From: a virus
Length of the DNA: 64,000 nucleotides
Direction: 5' to 3' (one strand)
IMG/VR virus record: IMGVR_UViG_3300033183_000145
Coordinates: 1 to 64,000 of that record
Below are positions 38,677 to 45,351 of this stretch, one piece after another. Below the pieces are notes generated by a model. The model had not been told where the DNA came from, ran no database searches, and saw nothing but the letters and a program-made list of their open reading frames with translations. The position numbers and the translations under genes were made by a program. Within the stretch, counting starts at the first letter, position 1. Every line of letters starts with the position of its first letter.

Positions 38677-39036
38677 ATGACAATAAAATCCTTATACTTC
38701 CTCGTTCAAGAGGGCGAGGGCTTCAGCGTCTGTGCTGACTTGCTCACCTACGGAGGTGGCGGCTATGCCGTCGGAGGTTCAGTCCCTGCCGTCGGCGTGT
38801 ACAAGTACAAGAACGACGAGCTTTCGTTCAATCGTTTCAAAGAAACGATGGTGAATCTCCAGCGCGTATCAACTGATGTGACGCAGGTGATTGGTGCTTG
38901 GGTCGATGCCGACGGCATCGCTTACCTCGAAATCTCTGACGTAGTGCTTTCCAAGCAAGTGGCTCTCGAACTTGCACGAGCACGTGGAGAGAAAGCCGTC
39001 TACGACTTCGCTAACTCTGAATCCATCTACGTATGA
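38677..39036 (+). CDS. Unknown early protein
   Basis: A 119-residue protein with a mixed alpha/beta pattern; a Gly-rich turn in TYGGGGYAVGG and a C-terminal helix ALELARARGEKAVYDFAN. Two small hairpins remain in its coding sequence (for example ATCGTTTC/GAAACGAT near 38830). The ribozyme is directly upstream, so its transcript may be processed. No family recognised. Confidence 0.5.
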   Translation: MTIKSLYFLVQEGEGFSVCADLLTYGGGGYAVGGSVPAVGVYKYKNDELSFNRFKETMVNLQRVSTDVTQVIGAWVDADGIAYLEISDVVLSKQVALELARARGEKAVYDFANSESIYV

Positions 39037-39260
39037 ACATCTGGGAACGCTACCCCAAGCGGGGCACGACGAGCGATTGGCGCCCCAAGGCGGTGCCAAC
39101 CGACGAGTACCGAATGGTCTACTACTACGGCTTCGACCGAGATGATTGGGATGCGCTCACGTTCAAGGCGTGGTCACTCGACCACGCGAAAGAGCGGGCA
39201 CTCGAACTCGTCCCTAATGGACACCGCATCAAGTCAGTCAAACCTGTTGATAATCAGTAA
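39033..39260 (+). CDS. Small protein, unknown
   Basis: A 75-residue protein (MNIWERYPKRGTTSDW...). Its ATG overlaps the upstream TGA (ATGA), suggesting coupling. Contains a Tyr/Asp-rich middle (YYYGFDRDDWDALTFKAWSL). Unrecognised. Confidence 0.5.
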   Translation: MNIWERYPKRGTTSDWRPKAVPTDEYRMVYYYGFDRDDWDALTFKAWSLDHAKERALELVPNGHRIKSVKPVDNQ

Positions 39261-39275
39261 CTTAAACCCTTTCAG

Positions 39276-39356
39276 ATGAACAAACGATTGAACATCGCGT
39301 TCCTCGCATTCCTTGCGTGGATGGCCACGCTTTTTGTGGTGGCTCTCCTCCACTAA
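39276..39356 (+). CDS. Tiny membrane protein (26 residues)
   Basis: MNKRLNIAFLAFLAWMATLF followed by VVALLH. A positively charged start and one long hydrophobic segment, typical of a single-pass membrane mini-protein. The ATG lies 15 bases after the previous stop. No homology claimed. Confidence 0.5.
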   Translation: MNKRLNIAFLAFLAWMATLFVVALLH

Positions 39357-39418
39357 ATAGAGAGGTGAGTATATTACTCTCTGAACGTAGTGAAGAGAGG
39401 TAATATACGAACCCTCTC
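39357..39418 (+). repeat. Palindromic element B before an early gene
   Basis: GTATATTAC-TCTCT (39369-39382) pairs with AGAGAGGTAATATAC (39394-39408), one bulged base, loop GAACGTAGTGA. Outer GAGAGGT and ACCCTCTC arms extend it. Shares the sequence GAACGTAGTGAAGAGAG with elements A and C. Confidence 0.8.
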
Positions 39419-39422
39419 AATG

Positions 39423-39433
39423 TCAAACTTCAA
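39423..39433 (+). promoter_or_regulatory. Leader motif TCAAACTTCAA
   Basis: Exact 11-mer 12 nt before the ATG at 39446, following palindrome B. Confidence 0.7.
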
Positions 39434-39445
39434 ATTTCCAATCCT

Positions 39446-39676
39446 ATGGACAACTTCTTCAAACGCCCCGTCGGTGCGGCGGTGCTCTACCTCAACGACT
39501 TCCACTTCGGCAAGCGACTCAATGACCTGAATCGGTGTGCTCGGCTTGTACCTGACGACGTGAAGGGCATGGCTTCCATCCTCTCGAACGTGCCACAAGC
39601 TGGCACCGCCACGGCAAAGCTTGCCATCGACCAACTCGTTACATGGGCAGACGATGCCGAAAAAGCAGAGCAATGA
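39446..39676 (+). CDS. Small helical protein, unknown
   Basis: A 76-residue protein (MDNFFKRPVGAAVLYLNDFH...). Helical and moderately basic/acidic mixed. It follows palindrome B and the leader motif. Its stop overlaps the next gene's ATG. Unrecognised. Confidence 0.5.
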   Translation: MDNFFKRPVGAAVLYLNDFHFGKRLNDLNRCARLVPDDVKGMASILSNVPQAGTATAKLAIDQLVTWADDAEKAEQ

Positions 39677-39987
39677 AATTCACACACTCCTTCAAGACCA
39701 CACTCCCCTTCGTGTCAATGCGGACATCCTACGACGTAGACCTTGACGCCGCGAAGAACGTAGAGATGGACACCTCCATCGGGATTGACCCCAACCATCA
39801 GTATGGTGGGTGGTACGAAACCTACGACCTCGAATCAGGAGGCGACCGCTTCTATGCAGGTGGTGTGCTCGAAGTGTACTGGGATGACAACGGAGAGGTA
39901 CGCCTCACGGGGTACGATGGATGCTTCGAACTCCCTGAATATATCATCGAAGCCCTTGAAAAGAAGGGCGTAATCATTGACCTATGA
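39673..39987 (+). CDS. Unknown early protein
   Basis: A 104-residue protein if started at the ATG at 39673, which overlaps the upstream TGA. Beta-rich with Gly-Tyr-Asp motifs (SGGDRFYAGGVLEVYWDD) and a helical C-terminus (YIIEALEKKGVIID). Unrecognised. Confidence 0.5.
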   Translation: MKFTHSFKTTLPFVSMRTSYDVDLDAAKNVEMDTSIGIDPNHQYGGWYETYDLESGGDRFYAGGVLEVYWDDNGEVRLTGYDGCFELPEYIIEALEKKGVIIDL

Positions 39988-40181
39988 CACAAGACAAATG
40001 CGAACGTGCAGTCAAAGCACTGCAAGAACAAGGCTTCTCTGCCTCCTATGTGCAGGGAGCACCTGACAACCACGGCGTATGGTTGGACAACGTATGGAAT
40101 GACGCCCTTCAGGGAGCCTTTAGCTTCCGCATCCACGACGAAGAAATCGAATGGTGGCAAACCCAAAACAAACCAGTATGA
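39984..40181 (+). CDS. Small protein, unknown
   Basis: A 65-residue protein with a single Cys near the start and an acidic, Trp-rich C-terminus (EEIEWWQTQNKPV). The ATG overlaps the previous stop by 4 nt. Unrecognised. Confidence 0.45.
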   Translation: MTQDKCERAVKALQEQGFSASYVQGAPDNHGVWLDNVWNDALQGAFSFRIHDEEIEWWQTQNKPV

Positions 40182-40324
40182 CACAGGCAGAACGACTCGA
40201 CAACCGCACGAAGAACTGCGGTAGCTTTGAACTTGCGCTCATCCGAGCGTGGTTCAAGGCCGACAACATCAACAAGAAGATTCTCGAAGCGGCCTTCAAG
40301 GACACCAACTTCGACCTAACATAG
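40178..40324 (+). CDS. Short helical protein, unknown
   Basis: A 48-residue protein (MTQAERLDNRTKNCGSFELA...). The ATG overlaps the previous TGA and the stop lies at the border of palindrome C. Shares the start MTQ with its neighbour. Unrecognised. Confidence 0.5.
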   Translation: MTQAERLDNRTKNCGSFELALIRAWFKADNINKKILEAAFKDTNFDLT

Positions 40325-40384
40325 AGAGTGTTAGTATATATCTCTCTCTGAACGTAGTGAAGAGAGATATATACAACACCTCTC
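40324..40384 (+). repeat. Palindromic element C before an early gene
   Basis: GTATATATCTCTCT (40334-40347) pairs perfectly with 40361-40374, loop CTGAACGTAGTGA. Outer arms GAGAGTGTT and AACACCTCTC extend it with one bulged base. Nearly identical to element A. Confidence 0.85.
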
Positions 40385-40394
40385 AATAACAAAT

Positions 40395-40405
40395 TCAAAC
40401 TTCAA
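40395..40405 (+). promoter_or_regulatory. Leader motif TCAAACTTCAA
   Basis: Exact 11-mer 10 nt before the ATG at 40416, after palindrome C. Confidence 0.7.
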
Positions 40406-40415
40406 TTTAATTACG

Positions 40416-40676
40416 ATGGACAACATCAAGCAAATGACAAATGCGGAGTTCCTCACTCACCTGACGGAGGGCTACTCCAAGTACGGGGCACTCGTACAAA
40501 TGGTGGTCATTGACTGCCTCGCCAAAGGACTCGACCAATACATCGAGCACAAGGAGGAAATCCTTGCAGACTACAAGGCTAACTGCGAAGCGGGCAAGTT
40601 CTCCTTCGTGAATATGGAGGCATGGGTAGCATGCTGTGAAGAAACCAAACAACGATTCAACGACAAGTACTCATGA
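40416..40676 (+). CDS. Small helical protein, unknown
   Basis: An 86-residue helical protein with three Cys (YKANCEAGKFSF... and VACCEETKQ). Follows palindrome C and the leader motif. Its stop overlaps the next ATG. Unrecognised. Confidence 0.5.
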   Translation: MDNIKQMTNAEFLTHLTEGYSKYGALVQMVVIDCLAKGLDQYIEHKEEILADYKANCEAGKFSFVNMEAWVACCEETKQRFNDKYS

Positions 40677-40831
40677 AAATAACACTCGGACACAATCAAG
40701 TAGCCGTACTCGACTACTCCACACGAGAGGTGGACATCATCACCATCGCTAACCTCGACGACGTTGAGGATTTGGAATCAACACTATACGAACTTGGGTA
40801 CAACCCATCTGAAATCTCATACATGGCATGA
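40673..40831 (+). CDS. Short alpha/beta protein, unknown
   Basis: A 52-residue protein (MKITLGHNQVAVLDYSTREV...) with a strand-strand-helix layout and an acidic Leu-rich C-terminus. The start overlaps the upstream TGA as ATGA. Unrecognised. Confidence 0.5.
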   Translation: MKITLGHNQVAVLDYSTREVDIITIANLDDVEDLESTLYELGYNPSEISYMA

Positions 40832-40989
40832 ACAACATCATCGAAGTAATTGTCGAGCTGTCCCGCATGCAGGGACAGGCAATCGACCGAGCACAGGCAG
40901 AGGCTCTCAACACTGCCATCGAAGCTGGCTACGACAAGTGGCAAGCAAGCAAGACATTTAATCTCAACAAAAGCAACGACAATGGCTGA
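40828..40989 (+). CDS. Short helical protein, unknown
   Basis: A 53-residue helical protein (MNNIIEVIVELSRMQGQAID...). The ATG overlaps the previous TGA. It is amphipathic over the first half. Unrecognised. Confidence 0.5.
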   Translation: MNNIIEVIVELSRMQGQAIDRAQAEALNTAIEAGYDKWQASKTFNLNKSNDNG

Positions 40990-41416
40990 TACACAAGTGA
41001 AAGACCAACCATGGGGTAGCTACTGGGACAACGAAGGCAAGTACCAAGAGCAATACACAAAGGCATGGGAGAAACTTATCCCCTTCGAGGGTGAGGCAGA
41101 GGACGGGTGGCCCGAAGCCCTCCGTGCTATCTCCCGCATCGGCTACGACTACTACAACAACGGGTTCTGCAACCTGTGGAGGGAGTGGGATGATGGCGAC
41201 AAAACTATGGATTCGTACTACAAGGGCATGGTAGACTACCTGCGAGACCACGTACCGTCTGACCTGTACCGCGAGTTCAGGGGTTGGCTACCCACCATCA
41301 GATACGATAGCATCTCATGGGGTACGAATGGTGACGACATCATCGACCGCATCATCAATCACATTATGGAAGGCATCATCGAAGATAGCCTTCTCGAAGA
41401 GGAATTGGTTGATTGA
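40982..41416 (+). CDS. Unknown early protein
   Basis: A 144-residue acidic protein if started at the ATG at 40982, which overlaps the previous gene by 8 nt. Rich in Trp/Tyr (SYWDNEGKYQEQYTKAWEKL) with helical C-terminal segments. Its final codons carry an inverted copy of the leader motif (41413-41423). Unrecognised. Confidence 0.5.
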   Translation: MADTQVKDQPWGSYWDNEGKYQEQYTKAWEKLIPFEGEAEDGWPEALRAISRIGYDYYNNGFCNLWREWDDGDKTMDSYYKGMVDYLRDHVPSDLYREFRGWLPTIRYDSISWGTNGDDIIDRIINHIMEGIIEDSLLEEELVD

Positions 41417-41423
41417 AGTTTGA
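41413..41423 (-). promoter_or_regulatory. Inverted copy of the TCAAACTTCAA motif
   Basis: TTGAAGTTTGA is the exact reverse complement of the 11-mer. It can pair with the direct copy at 41640-41650, which would close a large loop over the island 41424-41639. Confidence 0.7.
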
Positions 41424-41428
41424 CCATC

Positions 41429-41475
41429 GAGGAGGCATGAGTGACTGAAACGTCAGTCCGCCTCCTCACTTTTTT
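41429..41475 (+). terminator. Terminator-like nested hairpin
   Basis: GAGGAGGC (41429-41436) pairs with GCCTCCTC (41460-41467); inside, GACTG/CAGTC (41443-41447 with 41454-41458) forms a second stem, loop AAACGT. ACTTTTTTC follows at 41468-41476. Looks like an intrinsic terminator for the gene at 40982, or a structured RNA. Confidence 0.6.
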
Positions 41476-41476
41476 C

Positions 41477-41561
41477 AAGGGAGCGCAGTCGGTGCGTACG
41501 TCCACGAATACCATGACCACTCAGGTCGGACGTCAGTTGTGTTCGATTCCCAACCTCCCTT
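41477..41561 (+). other. tRNA-like element without a normal anticodon arm
   Basis: AAGGGAG (41477-41483) pairs with CTCCCTT (41555-41561). A D-arm-like CGC-AGTCGGT-GCG follows at 41484-41496. A T-arm-like stem (GTTGTG with CCCAAC at 41536-41541 and 41549-41554, one mismatch) has loop TTCGATT. The middle is ACGTCC/GGACGT (41498-41503 with 41528-41533) around an 11-nt strand and a GACC/GGTC hairpin, not an anticodon arm. It could be a decayed tRNA or a tRNA-mimic RNA. Confidence 0.35.
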
Positions 41562-41567
41562 CTATTT

Positions 41568-41628
41568 AGTATCTCTTACTATACACTCTCTTCATTTATG
41601 AAGAGTGTATAGTTAGAGAGACTTATAC
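41568..41628 (+). repeat. Palindromic element D before an early gene
   Basis: ACTATACACTC (41578-41588) pairs with GAGTGTATAGT (41603-41613), with a TC bulge and a TTCAT/ATGAA apex around a TT loop. Outer GTAT and ATAC ends and TCTCT/AGAGA add weaker pairing. Different in sequence from A-C but in the same place relative to the leader motif and start. Confidence 0.7.
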
Positions 41629-41639
41629 GACTTCAAATT

Positions 41640-41650
41640 TCAAACTTCAA
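41640..41650 (+). promoter_or_regulatory. Leader motif TCAAACTTCAA
   Basis: Exact 11-mer 9 nt before the ATG at 41660, preceded by a second partial copy (CTTCAAATTT). Confidence 0.7.
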
Positions 41651-41659
41651 TTCAATACC

Positions 41660-42283
41660 ATGAAACAATATGCAGTAATCCACGCTGTCGCAGGACTCTT
41701 CGAAGGGTACTCCGACACCACTTGCGAGTTCTTCCCCAAGCGGAGTTTCGCAGACAAGCACATCAAGCAAATCCTCAGCGGCTACCGCAAGGATGAGATG
41801 TGCGTAGACATCGACGAATCAGACCCGATGAACGTCATCGTCACCATGACCCGTCAGTACGAGGACTACCACGCTTGCGTCCCGTCTGACATGGACCATG
41901 ACGATTGGGTGGCAGAGAGCGGCGACGATTGCAGCGTCGAGGTGTTCCGCATCATCGAGGTTGACTTATCTGACCGCCCTGACTCCACCGAGTCATGCTG
42001 GCTCACGTGGGACCAAATCGAAACATGCCCTGCATGGGATTACTACCCTTTGTGTATGTCCTTGGTGGCTCGTGTTACATCCGATGTCCTTGACACAACC
42101 ACCGACGGACAACCCACACAATCCTTGCACAACATGGCGCAACTCGGTGACTTCATCTCCTCGGTGTACTACGGCAACCACGCATTCATCGACCTCGATG
42201 ACTACTCGATGCACGCTTTCCGCATCCCCAAACCCAACTTGGAATCACAATCTGTGATGTCAAGACGTCAGCCTACATCCTGA
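41660..42283 (+). CDS. Unknown early protein
   Basis: A 207-residue acidic, Asp/Tyr/Trp-rich protein (MKQYAVIHAVAGLFEGYSDT...) with no recognised motif. It opens the second early gene group after the non-coding island at 41.4-41.65 kb. Its stop lies in an 8-bp hairpin (42277-42284 with 42300-42307). Unrecognised. Confidence 0.5.
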   Translation: MKQYAVIHAVAGLFEGYSDTTCEFFPKRSFADKHIKQILSGYRKDEMCVDIDESDPMNVIVTMTRQYEDYHACVPSDMDHDDWVAESGDDCSVEVFRIIEVDLSDRPDSTESCWLTWDQIETCPAWDYYPLCMSLVARVTSDVLDTTTDGQPTQSLHNMAQLGDFISSVYYGNHAFIDLDDYSMHAFRIPKPNLESQSVMSRRQPTS

Positions 42284-42307
42284 CAACCGTCCGTAAGACG
42301 TCAGGAT
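42277..42307 (+). terminator. Hairpin over the stop codon of the 207-residue gene
   Basis: ATCCTGAC pairs with GTCAGGAT, 15-nt loop, followed by TTACGC with no clear T-run. Weak terminator or mRNA-stability hairpin. The 98-nt gap 42284-42381 has an A/T-rich leader but nothing else I can support. Confidence 0.4.
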
Positions 42308-42381
42308 TTACGCTGAACATACATGACGGAATATCGCATCATTAACCCCTGATTTGAGCTATAAAGTAGGAAATATACATC

Positions 42382-42591
42382 ATGAAAAACACAATCAACT
42401 TCACCGACCTCGAAAAGCAAAAGCTTATCGAACGTATCAGCCACGTGCTGAACTACACAGGGGCGTACACCGAGTTGCATAAGCTACTCGTTGACCGCGA
42501 AGAGGTGCTCCTACACACTGACATGGAGAACCTTGCCGATGAACTCGAAGAATTTATTTTCAACTGGACAAAAATCGAAGACGATGAATAA
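42382..42591 (+). CDS. Small acidic helical protein, unknown
   Basis: A 69-residue protein (MKNTINFTDLEKQKLIERIS...) with an amphipathic helix and an acidic Glu/Asp-rich C-terminal half. Its stop overlaps the next gene start by 8 nt. Unrecognised. Confidence 0.5.
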   Translation: MKNTINFTDLEKQKLIERISHVLNYTGAYTELHKLLVDREEVLLHTDMENLADELEEFIFNWTKIEDDE

Positions 42592-42745
42592 AACAACACA
42601 AATCGCCCTATCCTTCATGGCCATCATGCGGGACTACCAAGAGCGTCAGGAAGACGACCCAAACTTTGACCCACGTACACGGCTCTACGACCTGTACGAC
42701 GAACTAGTATTTATCTACGAAAAAGCAAAAGACAATGACGAGTAA
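42584..42745 (+). CDS. Small acidic protein, unknown
   Basis: A 53-residue protein (MNKTTQIALSFMAIMRDYQE...) with a hydrophobic N-terminal helix and an acidic C-terminus ending EKAKDNDE. Start overlaps the previous gene. Could be membrane-associated; unrecognised. Confidence 0.45.
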   Translation: MNKTTQIALSFMAIMRDYQERQEDDPNFDPRTRLYDLYDELVFIYEKAKDNDE

Positions 42746-42974
42746 AGACATCCAAGACTACATCGAGGTTGACCTCGGCTTCGCTATGCGTCACGACCCC
42801 GAGATGCTCCTCGAAGCAACACAGGAAACCGCATCCACCTTTGAGCTTGACGAGTGGGGAGTCCTTCGGCTTGTGCTTGCCAACGAACCAATGACTGGTA
42901 CACATAGCTATGGATTCCACACCCGCTACGGCAGAGCAATCATTGACCACTTCTCATTTATCTACGGCTCATGA
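42735..42974 (+). CDS. Small protein, unknown
   Basis: A 79-residue alpha/beta protein (MTSKDIQDYIEVDLGFAMRH...). Overlaps the previous gene by 11 nt and the next by 4 nt. No motif recognised. Confidence 0.45.
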   Translation: MTSKDIQDYIEVDLGFAMRHDPEMLLEATQETASTFELDEWGVLRLVLANEPMTGTHSYGFHTRYGRAIIDHFSFIYGS

Positions 42975-43159
42975 TGCGAGTACACGACCTCCTCAGTGCT
43001 AACCCGTACGACGGGGACTACCGCATCCGAGTAGAGCACATCGAACGTGAAGCCCCTGAAACTACACGACAACTCAAGAAACATTTACAAACTTCACCTC
43101 AACTCAAGAGCGTAGTCATTGACTGCGTCAATTCAATCTTCAAAGCAACATTACAATGA
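42971..43159 (+). CDS. Short basic protein, unknown
   Basis: A 62-residue protein (MMRVHDLLSANPYDGDYRIR...). Helical with a basic middle. The start overlaps the previous stop and the stop overlaps the coiled-coil gene by 4 nt. Unrecognised. Confidence 0.45.
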   Translation: MMRVHDLLSANPYDGDYRIRVEHIEREAPETTRQLKKHLQTSPQLKSVVIDCVNSIFKATLQ

Positions 43160-43899
43160 ACTCATTCCAAGAATCCAAGAACGAACTCGAAGCGGCTATC
43201 CGCTACGCAGAGAACGCTATCTCATCTGCACAGGGGACTATCGAATCGATGGAGTTCCGCCAAGAGATGGCGAAGAAAAACTACCAAGAACAGACAGGTC
43301 GTGAGAAAGCTCTCCAAGCTCAGGTCGGTGAACTCAAGTCCGAGTGCGCCGTTCTTGCGGAGCGTATTGATGAGATGAAGGACGCCGCGTTTGCCGATGC
43401 CAACACCATCAAGCACCTCAAGGAGGCAAACATGAGCCTCGTGTGCGACAACGACGACCTCAAGGATGAGCGCACCATGTTAGAGAAGAACGTCAAGTAC
43501 CTGCGTGACGAGAACGAACGACTGAAGCGTGAGAAGGAAGCATCAAGCGGACCATGCGGATGCCAAGCATACCGCGACCTCGAAGAGAAGGTTGCTACTA
43601 TGCCCGTCATCCCTCGTGACGTAGCCATCGCCATCTTCCGTGAGGGTACGTTGTTTGGGGTAGAGGCCGCTTGCGATGAGATTCAGGGGGAGACCATCAA
43701 CATCAGCGAGAGCGACTACGTCGGTGACTTCTCCATCTCATTCGAGCGTGACATCGACCTCGACGGCTTCATCGACTTCGACTGGGTGCGTAGCAAGATT
43801 GGTGACTACGACGAAGACAACGTCACTGCCAACCTCAAAGGGCTGTGTGCCAAGAGCAACTTCGAGTGTCGTATCCACGGAATCGACGACAATGACTAA
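43156..43899 (+). CDS. Coiled-coil protein
   Basis: A 247-residue protein. Residues 5-135 form a heptad-like coiled coil with SLVCDNDDLKDERTMLEKNV and NERLKREKEA; a CGCQAYRDL segment near 135 and an acidic globular C-terminal half follow. It may be an oligomeric scaffold. No enzymatic motif was found. The ATG overlaps the previous stop. Confidence 0.5.
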   Translation: MNSFQESKNELEAAIRYAENAISSAQGTIESMEFRQEMAKKNYQEQTGREKALQAQVGELKSECAVLAERIDEMKDAAFADANTIKHLKEANMSLVCDNDDLKDERTMLEKNVKYLRDENERLKREKEASSGPCGCQAYRDLEEKVATMPVIPRDVAIAIFREGTLFGVEAACDEIQGETINISESDYVGDFSISFERDIDLDGFIDFDWVRSKIGDYDEDNVTANLKGLCAKSNFECRIHGIDDND

Positions 43900-44308
43900 T
43901 CAAGTGAACGTAAAGCCTGAGGTAATCATCCGCAGGTTACACTTCACACAAGGCAAGACTCCCGAGGAGATTGCTCAGATGTGGAGATTCGAATTGAAAT
44001 ATGTAGAACAAATCATTAACACAGAAAAATTTAAAACCATGAAGAAGACAAAGATGTCTGCCAAGACGCGCAACAAGCGCATCGTACAACTCCGAAAGGA
44101 AGGACTTACTCAAGAGGCTATTGCCGACAATGTAGGATGTAGCACAAGCACGGTCCAACGTGTGCTCGGTAGCCGACCACGTCAGCAACAGGTTACCAAG
44201 CCAGTAGCCAAGAAGGTTGTCAAGCCCAAGGCTTCACCGAAGACTGGCTTCGTCACCGAGTACAGCATTCTGTGGGGTGCGTTCAAGTTCGTCAAGACTA
44301 GCGCGTGA
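43892..44308 (+). CDS. Helix-turn-helix DNA-binding protein
   Basis: A 138-residue protein started at the ATG at 43892, overlapping the previous stop by 8 nt. Residues about 68-90 read LTQEAIADNVGCSTSTVQRV, a helix-turn-helix of the resolvase/transposase type, followed by a basic linker (PVAKKVVKPKASPK). It probably binds DNA and may regulate or mark phage DNA. Function inferred from the HTH. Confidence 0.55.
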   Translation: MTNQVNVKPEVIIRRLHFTQGKTPEEIAQMWRFELKYVEQIINTEKFKTMKKTKMSAKTRNKRIVQLRKEGLTQEAIADNVGCSTSTVQRVLGSRPRQQQVTKPVAKKVVKPKASPKTGFVTEYSILWGAFKFVKTSA

Positions 44309-44496
44309 CGGACGAATACATGGATGAGCTCATGCGCCGCATCGACAACAAGATGCAGGCGTATGAACTCTACCGCAGACCACAAGACAAGATGATGTTG
44401 GAGTGTATGCTCCAAGACTACGAAGCAAAACAGAAACTCAAACTTCAAGATGAAGCAAAAGAAGAAACGATTTCAGGTACGATTCCACCTTGGTAA
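44305..44496 (+). CDS. Small helical protein, unknown
   Basis: A 63-residue protein (MTDEYMDELMRRIDNKMQAY...), Met/Lys/Glu rich and helical. Its 3' half carries a copy of the leader 11-mer (44438-44448) inside the coding sequence, which places the motif just before the next gene. Unrecognised. Confidence 0.45.
   Translation: MTDEYMDELMRRIDNKMQAYELYRRPQDKMMLECMLQDYEAKQKLKLQDEAKEETISGTIPPW
44438..44448 (+). promoter_or_regulatory. Leader motif TCAAACTTCAA inside coding sequence
   Basis: Exact 11-mer one base before the ATG at 44450. Here it lies inside an upstream gene, so it is not an untranslated leader. Confidence 0.6.
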
Positions 44497-44911
44497 GGGT
44501 GAGAACTACATGTGTTGGCAAGTGAAGGACTTCGGTGTCAACCGAGCCGCCAACAACGGCAAGGCTAGTATCGACTACTACGCCCCATCAAACGTAGCCC
44601 TTGAGCTAACCAACTGCACCCTGCGTAACTCTCCAGCTACGGCCATGAAGATTTACAACGGCCAAGCCAAGACAGTATGTGCGTGGGTAGAGTGCGACAT
44701 GATCGACGTACACTACAAGAAGTCCCCTGACTTTGAGCGTCCACCCATCAAGAACATGGACAAGTACAAGTACAACCCACGCAAGCACATGCACTGGTTC
44801 ACCAAGCGTCTACGTAACGCAGACAACAAAGAGCTGAAGAAAATGTACACTAATAACAGAGCCATTTATGGACAAGTTTCAAAGATTCCTTCGCAACATA
44901 GCGAAGGGTGA
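44450..44911 (+). CDS. Unknown early protein
   Basis: A 153-residue protein with a basic start (MKQKKKRFQVRFHLGKG) and two Cys (QVKDFGVNRA... TVCAWVECD). It overlaps the previous gene by 47 nt. Beta-rich middle and a basic C-terminus. Unrecognised. Confidence 0.45.
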   Translation: MKQKKKRFQVRFHLGKGENYMCWQVKDFGVNRAANNGKASIDYYAPSNVALELTNCTLRNSPATAMKIYNGQAKTVCAWVECDMIDVHYKKSPDFERPPIKNMDKYKYNPRKHMHWFTKRLRNADNKELKKMYTNNRAIYGQVSKIPSQHSEG

Positions 44912-45023
44912 GAACAAGAGCGCACGCGCACGACGACGTCTAATGGAGCGGGAACTGAACAAACTAAATAATGACAGAACAACAAGTGATGGAGTGGATG
45001 GAGGACTACCTCGACGGGACTAA
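44868..45023 (+). CDS. Short basic protein overlapping its neighbours
   Basis: A 51-residue Arg/Lys/Glu-rich protein (MDKFQRFLRNIAKGENKSAR...). It overlaps the preceding gene by 44 nt and the next by 53 nt in other frames. Composition is strongly basic. Weak evidence by itself; included because the neighbouring starts are arranged similarly. Confidence 0.4.
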   Translation: MDKFQRFLRNIAKGENKSARARRRLMERELNKLNNDRTTSDGVDGGLPRRD

Positions 45024-45351
45024 GGTCGAGCTAACTGCCCTCGGTATGATTAAGGCAGACATTGCAGAACATGGGTTTGAGAACTGGCTTCACATGCCAG
45101 CCATACCTATCGTCGAGTGGTATCTAGAAACAACCAACGAAGTAGCAACACAACTAGTACACGACTACAAGACTATGCTCGACCAAGAAAAAGAACTCGA
45201 CGAGCTAGGCATCAAGCAATCCATGAAGCTCGACCCCGTGCAGAGCATGGACGCATTCAAGGGTGGTGTGCTCGAAGTGTTTGAATCCTTGCTACTCTAT
45301 CTAACCGTACAAGAAATGGCATCAGCATACTATGGAGAACACACACATTAA
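44971..45351 (+). CDS. Unknown early protein
   Basis: A 126-residue acidic helical protein (MTEQQVMEWMEDYLDGTKVE...). Leu-rich C-terminal helix (LEVFESLLLYLTVQEMASAY). The stop overlaps the DnaA-like gene by 20 nt. Unrecognised. Confidence 0.5.
   Translation: MTEQQVMEWMEDYLDGTKVELTALGMIKADIAEHGFENWLHMPAIPIVEWYLETTNEVATQLVHDYKTMLDQEKELDELGIKQSMKLDPVQSMDAFKGGVLEVFESLLLYLTVQEMASAYYGEHTH

Noticed and set aside
41429-41475. A second hammerhead-like ribozyme
   Set aside because: It contains GAAAC and UGAG strings by chance, but no CUGAUGA core and no three-way junction. It folds best as a nested terminator hairpin.
41477-41561. True tRNA gene
   Set aside because: The acceptor and T-arm-like parts fit, but the anticodon region has no 5-bp stem with a 7-base loop and the T-stem has a mismatch. 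I kept it only as a tRNA-like element.
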